A program made the position numbers and the translations under genes. The notes beneath the pieces are model-generated. The model was given only the letters and a program-made list of their open reading frames with translations. It was not told the origin of the DNA and searched no databases. A stretch of 30,869 nt of DNA from a virus: positions 1-30,869 of IMG/VR virus record IMGVR_UViG_3300037628_000508. One strand, given 5' to 3'. Below are positions 26,687 through 30,869 of this stretch, one piece after another; the first letter of the stretch is position 1, and the number at the start of each line of letters is the position of its first letter.

Positions 26687-26938
26687 ATGGTATCGAATAC
26701 AGGGGATATTCCAGGGACCTCCGGAGGGGGGGGGAGCTTACAAAGCTCTCTGGGGTCTACGGCCATGATCGGCATACCAGGAGATATGACTACCTCTGTA
26801 GGCCCTGGTCCGATTGCCAGAAAAAAGAGAAGGGGAGTCAGAAGCCGCAGTTTTTACAATGAAGCTGGACGGGTGAAGAAGCAGAAGCAGGAAAGAAGTA
26901 TGAAGCGGAAAGCGAGAAGGGTGAGCGGTAGAAGATGA
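26687..26938 (+). CDS. small basic-tail protein 7
   Basis: The 83-aa product has a Gly/Ser-rich first half (GDIPGTSGGGGSLQSSLGSTAM) and a very basic second half (ARKKRRGVRSRSF, KKQKQERSMKRKARRVSGRR). The VSGRR ending matches the SGR(R) ends of the proteins at 8432-9180. Its TGA overlaps the next ATG (ATGA). Clean folding is unlikely; it may bind DNA or pack inside the capsid (inference). Confidence 0.65.
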   Translation: MVSNTGDIPGTSGGGGSLQSSLGSTAMIGIPGDMTTSVGPGPIARKKRRGVRSRSFYNEAGRVKKQKQERSMKRKARRVSGRR

Positions 26939-27912
26939 CGCTGGCGACGATCAATAACTTTATTGCGACCACGGCCGGGACAGCCGTACCGCTCTCGGCC
27001 ACGTCGATCGAAACGAATTGGTGCTTCATCCAGGTGCTTCGGACCAACACTGGAAAGGTTTACGTTGGAGATTCCACAGTGGACAACACGAACCTGGGCG
27101 GGATCACTCTTGAAGCACCGCTTCCGAGTATGTCCCTGCCCTTTGAAGCCCTCGAAAGCAAGCGGTCAGACGCTCTCATTGACCTGAATGCGGTGTTCAT
27201 CGACGTGGATAATACCGGGGAAGGGGTCAATATCGTCTACGCCCAGTCTGTCGCTCCAGCTCTGGGACCGCAAACGGTTCAAGATATGCTCGATCAGATC
27301 ATCTTCATGACCCAGGAGGAAGATACGTTCTCATCGGGCTTCTGGACCGAGTCAGAGATTATCAGCTACATCAATGATATAGAGAAGGACTTTTTCGACA
27401 GAACGGGCTGTTTCAAGAGACAGGATACCGTTGGTGCGACAGCTGGCGATCGTGTGTTCTTAGAACCTAGCGATTCGATGAGTATTGATCGGATCACCTT
27501 CAACCAGGTCCCCCTGCACCGGACAGACCGTTGGATGCTCGATATGGAGAACCGGGACTGGAAGAACCAGCCAGCTGGTGTACCCAAGCAGTACCACCAG
27601 GACCTCCTTTTGACCAAGCGGTTTGAAGTGGATCGGGACGTTTCGCCCCCTGGCCAGGATTTCACCCTGACCTACACAATCCTGCCCGCTACGCTGACCA
27701 GCTCTGGGGACCTGTTGAACATCACTCCAGCCTTCTTTCACTACATCCTCTACGGTGTACTCGAGAAGATGCTTGGAAAGCAGGGCGAGGGCCAGGAATT
27801 GAGTAAGGAGAAATACTGTCACGCACGGTATGAGGCAGGAGTAGCCACTGTGCTGACTCTCATGAGATCACAAGCGAGGGCCATTGAAAGAATATTTGCG
27901 CAGTCAGCTTGA
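26935..27912 (+). CDS. fusion of VYVGDS-type domain and adaptor-like domain
   Basis: The 325-aa product has two parts. Residues 1-107 carry PLSATSIETNWCFIQV, TNTGKVYVGDSTVDN, LPFEAL and LNAVFIDVDNTGEGVN, the same domain as at 10266 and 28492. Residues 112-325 carry a helical start (QDMLDQIIFMTQEEDTFSSGFWTESEIISYIND), a beta core and a C-terminal helical region, like the adaptor at 26015. It probably links a decoration or fibre module to the connector. Confidence 0.65.
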   Translation: MTLATINNFIATTAGTAVPLSATSIETNWCFIQVLRTNTGKVYVGDSTVDNTNLGGITLEAPLPSMSLPFEALESKRSDALIDLNAVFIDVDNTGEGVNIVYAQSVAPALGPQTVQDMLDQIIFMTQEEDTFSSGFWTESEIISYINDIEKDFFDRTGCFKRQDTVGATAGDRVFLEPSDSMSIDRITFNQVPLHRTDRWMLDMENRDWKNQPAGVPKQYHQDLLLTKRFEVDRDVSPPGQDFTLTYTILPATLTSSGDLLNITPAFFHYILYGVLEKMLGKQGEGQELSKEKYCHARYEAGVATVLTLMRSQARAIERIFAQSA

Positions 27913-28180
27913 TGAGTACAGGCGTCTGTACGGGGACGAGATACCCGTTGAGTTTCTGGAGAAATTCGCGGTGGATAAATCGGAGGATCGAGACACCATC
28001 GACTGGCTCAAGGAACAGATCAAGAAGGACGGTATCAAAAGCTCGCTCCGTCTTGAATGCAGCGGTCCAAGGATTAAGAGGATGAACGTGGATGCCTTAT
28101 TGATTGAGGGCAACCATCGGCTGATAGCAGCGAGAGAACTTGGGATGCAAAGGGTCCCGGTTACCATAGTTTTACCTTAA
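27884..28180 (+). CDS. ParB/sulfiredoxin-fold protein
   Basis: The 98-aa product contains DTIDWLKEQIKKDGIKSSLRLE, then NVDALLIEGNHRLIAARELGMQRVPVTIV. IEGNHRLIAARELG matches the GxHRxxAAxxLG box of the ParB N-terminal domain, which in ParB binds CTP and in relatives acts as a nuclease or nucleotide-binding unit. No C-terminal DNA-binding HTH is present. Start TTG 27884 overlaps the previous gene by 29 bp. Its presence among virion genes is unusual. Confidence 0.7.
   Translation: MKEYLRSQLDEYRRLYGDEIPVEFLEKFAVDKSEDRDTIDWLKEQIKKDGIKSSLRLECSGPRIKRMNVDALLIEGNHRLIAARELGMQRVPVTIVLP
27916..27931 (+). promoter_or_regulatory. near-palindrome GTACAGGCGTCTGTAC inside the ParB-like gene
   Basis: Third copy of the 16-mer, 4 bp after the stop of the preceding gene and within the coding start of the ParB-like gene, where it encodes Tyr-Arg-Arg-Leu-Tyr. 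ParB relatives recognise palindromic parS sites, so a functional link can be considered, but this protein lacks an evident HTH. Confidence 0.5.
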
Positions 28181-28191
28181 AGGAGGAAACC

Positions 28192-28491
28192 ATGAGTCAC
28201 GCAGAAGGGAAACCAGGAAAAGTCACTCCGGGCAACGAAGACAGGTATAGCGACTACGCCGAAGTCGATACCACACAGGAGAAGTTCGACAATGATGAGG
28301 GGATCTTAACCACGGCCAAGCCGCTGGATATCAACTCTCAGACCGATGGGGAAGAAGGGATCCCGGTTCGCCAGCCGAATGAGGGGGATTACTTCTGCGG
28401 AAGCCGGTTTATCTACAAGTCCCACACGGACGGGAAAAATCCAGAAGAACCGGATGATCCATCCATTGATCTTCTCGGAGGACTTAGGTAA
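28192..28491 (+). CDS. small acidic hypothetical protein
   Basis: The 99-aa product is acidic and Gly/Asp-rich with little hydrophobic core, including YSDYAEVDTTQEKFDNDEGI and DGKNPEEPDDPSIDLLGGL. AAAGGAGGAAACC gives a strong ribosome binding site. It lies between the ParB-like gene and a VYVGDS-type gene and ends immediately before the next GTG start. The function is unknown. Confidence 0.6.
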   Translation: MSHAEGKPGKVTPGNEDRYSDYAEVDTTQEKFDNDEGILTTAKPLDINSQTDGEEGIPVRQPNEGDYFCGSRFIYKSHTDGKNPEEPDDPSIDLLGGLR

Positions 28492-28809
28492 GTGCCGATT
28501 CGTTTGCTCTCGAATGTCACCCTGCCAGCTTCTCCAGCGGCCACGGTCCTCAGTGGTCTGTCCATTGAGGCCGTTTGGGTCTTGCTCCAGGTCTTGAGGG
28601 GCAACGGCGGGAAGATCTTTGTCGGTGACAGTACGGTGCTCGCCGATGGACTGGCCGGTGTGGAGCTGCAAACTCCGATCATCGGCAATACGTTGCCCTT
28701 CACCACGCTTCCGGCCCCGGGCAATACGACGATCAACCTCAATGAGATCTTCATTCACGGTGAGGTCGGATTAGACGGTGTGAATGTGCAGTACCTGGCA
28801 TTGATATAG
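28492..28809 (+). CDS. VYVGDS-type virion-domain protein, copy 3
   Basis: The 105-aa product starts at GTG 28492, directly after the previous stop. It carries VLSGLSIEAVWVLLQVLRG, GGKIFVGDSTVLADGLAGVEL, NTLPFTTL, INLNEIFIHGE and GVNVQYLALI, aligning along its length with residues 1-107 of the protein at 26935 and more distantly with the protein at 10266. Probably a small decoration or fibre-base protein. The next gene starts 7 nt downstream. Confidence 0.65.
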   Translation: MPIRLLSNVTLPASPAATVLSGLSIEAVWVLLQVLRGNGGKIFVGDSTVLADGLAGVELQTPIIGNTLPFTTLPAPGNTTINLNEIFIHGEVGLDGVNVQYLALI

Positions 28810-28816
28810 GAGAATT

Positions 28817-30869
28817 ATGGGCGCAGTAGGCGGCGTAGCGATTTTAGGCGGGAATTTCGAGGCGGCAACCTTTCCAGAGGATAAGGTTGTCCAACGGTCT
28901 CTCACAGCAGGGACACAGGAAAGCTCGGCCATTGACGCGATCATTCTTGACGCATTGCCCCTTGGTGCGCCCGGACAGCTCGATTCCCATGCCTTCCTAT
29001 GGAAAGGCCACTCCCACAACGGAAGCCCTCACACGATTGACTGGAAAGCCTTTGTCAATGTAACCGCCGACGATGGGACAGGTTCGCTCTGGACCCTCCA
29101 GACTCGCATTGATGGGGCTCCTTACACCGACATTTTGACCGTCGACGACAACGGGCTCCTGACCGTCAGTGGTGCGACCCTCACCATGGACCAGCTCATC
29201 ATCGACACGGACAACACCGAAGCCGTGCTGATCCGTAAGGATGGAGATGCCGGGGACATTTTCATCGTCGATACAATCAACGAGACCGTAGTCGTTTCAG
29301 GGACCACTCAGACGAGTTTCCCCCCTGACACGAGAACTGTCTTAATTGATACGGCCGCTCGAAAAGTAACGATCTTTGGGACTCAAGCTGGATTTCTATT
29401 AGAAGGAAGAACAGCTAACCCTGGATTTGCCCCTCAAGCGAGCTTTACCAACGATGCTGGAGGACCGGATCGGGGAACTTCTATTGAACTTGGAATCACG
29501 ACATTTCCGATGGCAGCCATTGGTGGGGCTATGGGGGCCGGGACTTCTGAAGGGTATTTACGCCTGGATTCCAGAATCGGCAACGTACTGTCCGAGAAGG
29601 TCAGAATCGCTCCAGATGGATCTACGATCCATGGCCTACAATTACTCAGCCCTATAGACGCTATCGTTTTAGATGCTGTTGATCTTACGGGTGACGGTCA
29701 GCAAGATTCTCACTCGATCGTCTGGACAGGCAAGGGCTTCGAAACCTCCACTCCTCACGACATTGACTGGAAGTTCTTCGTGAACGTCACCGCCGATGAC
29801 GGAACGGGTTCGATCTTCACGCTGCAAACCAGGATCGACGTGGCTGGCTTCGTTACGGTCTTCGAGATCGACGATGCGGGAAACCTCACGATTCCAGGCA
29901 GCTTCACCGTTGATGGCCTGATCATCGACGTGACCTCTACTGAGGCTTTCCTGGTTCGCAAAGATGGTGATACGGAAGACATATTCATCGTCGACACGAC
30001 CAACGAAGCGGTAAGACTGTCTTCCGACGACACCTTTTTGGCCTTCGGTGTTTCCAGTGACGCCCAAATGCATAGAGGAGATGGCGCTGATATTATCGAG
30101 CAGCGGCGTGGGCTTAACCCCCAGGAGTGGAGGCTTTATGACCGATTCGTTTCCCACGCAGATTATGACCGGCTGGTGTTTTACGTCGGCGGCGGTCCTG
30201 TTCTGAAGACTGCGGAAATTGAAGCCCAATCTACAACCCTGAACCAACCTATTGATCTGATCCTGAGAAGTCTTTGGAACGGTTCCGAAGGCCAACTTCG
30301 TTTTTTTACTGGATCAAATCTCCTTTCATTTCGTGGTGATTCAGCCGGTCTATTGGCGACTCCTCCTGGCACATTTGATCTCTCCGGTTTTGACACGATC
30401 AGTTGCTCGGATGTGCTACTAGGACTTTTCGTTGCGACTCCTGGTGACGCAATTCGCATCGACATTGAACAACCAAGCACCCTTGGCGATTTTCGAGATT
30501 CTCATAAGATCGTCCAAATTGCGAAGGCTCGGCAAGATCCTAGCGGTTCGCAAAGGTCCATGAGATGGAATCTATTTGTCGATGCTCTGGATTCTGATGC
30601 CCTTTCTCAGTATGCAATTCAACGAGTAGATCCATTCACAGTTCAGACTGATGATCTATTCACGATCTCTGATGCGGGTCTAGTGTCCTTACCGTTTGCC
30701 GGTTCCGCCTTTGCCATCGGAACTTCGCCTGCTCAATCGGGCACAATCCGAATCCCAAATGCGGGCTCTATTGTGTTCCGAAACGCGAATAACAATGGGG
30801 ATCTGGAGATTGTTTCCAGTCCACAGTCCGATGAGATTGATATGTTCACTGGCCCGAGCATACCGAGAG
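28817..30869 (+). CDS. fibre-like virion protein with internal repeats (runs off window)
   Basis: The frame opens at ATG 28817 (AGGAGAATT upstream) and has no stop through the right edge, giving 684 codons. Residues 39-161 and 280-402 are a tandem repeat: both contain IDAI(I/V)LDA, DSH, IDWK.FVNVTADDGTGS, TLQTRID, (L/F)(I/V)RKDGD..DIFIVDT and a following N-E(T/A)V. A diverged third unit begins near residue 555 (DSHKIVQIA, MRWNLFVDALDSD). Such repeats are typical of beta-rich phage fibres or tailspikes that contact the host. The C-terminal part is missing. Confidence 0.75.
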   Translation, partial: MGAVGGVAILGGNFEAATFPEDKVVQRSLTAGTQESSAIDAIILDALPLGAPGQLDSHAFLWKGHSHNGSPHTIDWKAFVNVTADDGTGSLWTLQTRIDGAPYTDILTVDDNGLLTVSGATLTMDQLIIDTDNTEAVLIRKDGDAGDIFIVDTINETVVVSGTTQTSFPPDTRTVLIDTAARKVTIFGTQAGFLLEGRTANPGFAPQASFTNDAGGPDRGTSIELGITTFPMAAIGGAMGAGTSEGYLRLDSRIGNVLSEKVRIAPDGSTIHGLQLLSPIDAIVLDAVDLTGDGQQDSHSIVWTGKGFETSTPHDIDWKFFVNVTADDGTGSIFTLQTRIDVAGFVTVFEIDDAGNLTIPGSFTVDGLIIDVTSTEAFLVRKDGDTEDIFIVDTTNEAVRLSSDDTFLAFGVSSDAQMHRGDGADIIEQRRGLNPQEWRLYDRFVSHADYDRLVFYVGGGPVLKTAEIEAQSTTLNQPIDLILRSLWNGSEGQLRFFTGSNLLSFRGDSAGLLATPPGTFDLSGFDTISCSDVLLGLFVATPGDAIRIDIEQPSTLGDFRDSHKIVQIAKARQDPSGSQRSMRWNLFVDALDSDALSQYAIQRVDPFTVQTDDLFTISDAGLVSLPFAGSAFAIGTSPAQSGTIRIPNAGSIVFRNANNNGDLEIVSSPQSDEIDMFTGPSIPR

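Overview
The window is about 30.9 kb of a tailed double-stranded DNA virus (Caudoviricetes) or a prophage of one. Every gene I can support lies on the + strand. The evidence is a full head-assembly and packaging module: small and large terminase subunits, portal, a coiled-coil scaffold candidate, an HK97-fold-type major capsid protein, a decoration-protein candidate and connector-type proteins, plus a holin-like protein. I see no integrase, replication genes, tape measure, sheath or tRNA. The large portal (about 633 aa) and the adaptor-like proteins lead into a fibre with no long-tail genes between, which suggests a short-tailed (podovirus-like) virion. That is inference, because the window ends inside the fibre gene. 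The host cannot be named from the sequence.

Layout. (1) 1-3821: small, often overlapping genes of mostly unknown role, including a short helix-turn-helix protein (1540), a large unknown protein (2131), a two-helix holin candidate (3109) and a secreted FN3-like protein (3330). Short direct repeats sit in front of two of these genes. (2) 3822-4089: a non-coding control region with an 18-bp palindrome, 22-bp tandem repeats and a hairpin. (3) 4090-8196: small phage genes, including a 56-aa ribbon-helix-helix protein, zinc-binding proteins, a membrane protein and a phospholipase A2-like gene interrupted by one in-frame TGA. (4) 8197-8431: a regulatory stretch with a hairpin, a compact RNA-like unit ending in a strong terminator, and two copies of a TTGACA-containing box. 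(5) 8432-12864: an operon of five small, very basic proteins with related Arg/Lys/Ser-rich C-terminal tails, then a virion-domain protein, a SAM methyltransferase and a large virion protein, closed by a hairpin terminator. (6) 13016-20558: a double-HTH protein, TerS, a membrane protein, TerL, four consecutive Cys-rich (zinc-ribbon) proteins and the portal. (7) 20586-24422: small proteins, a structured intergenic stretch, scaffold, major capsid, decoration protein. (8) 24504-30869: connector proteins, two more basic-tail/virion-domain genes, a ParB-like protein and a repeat-containing fibre that runs off the end.

The most unusual features are: (a) seven small basic proteins with Arg/Lys/Ser-rich, protamine- or histone-tail-like C termini scattered through the virion genes, five of them consecutive and next to a methyltransferase; (b) a phospholipase A2-like gene whose TGA falls where the family pattern predicts a cysteine, followed at SECIS-like spacing by a hairpin; (c) a shared TTGACA-N7-ATRCT box in front of late transcription units; (d) a 16-bp near-palindrome present three times; (e) a small structured RNA candidate between two boxes. 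All family assignments are from reading the proteins by eye; no search was run.
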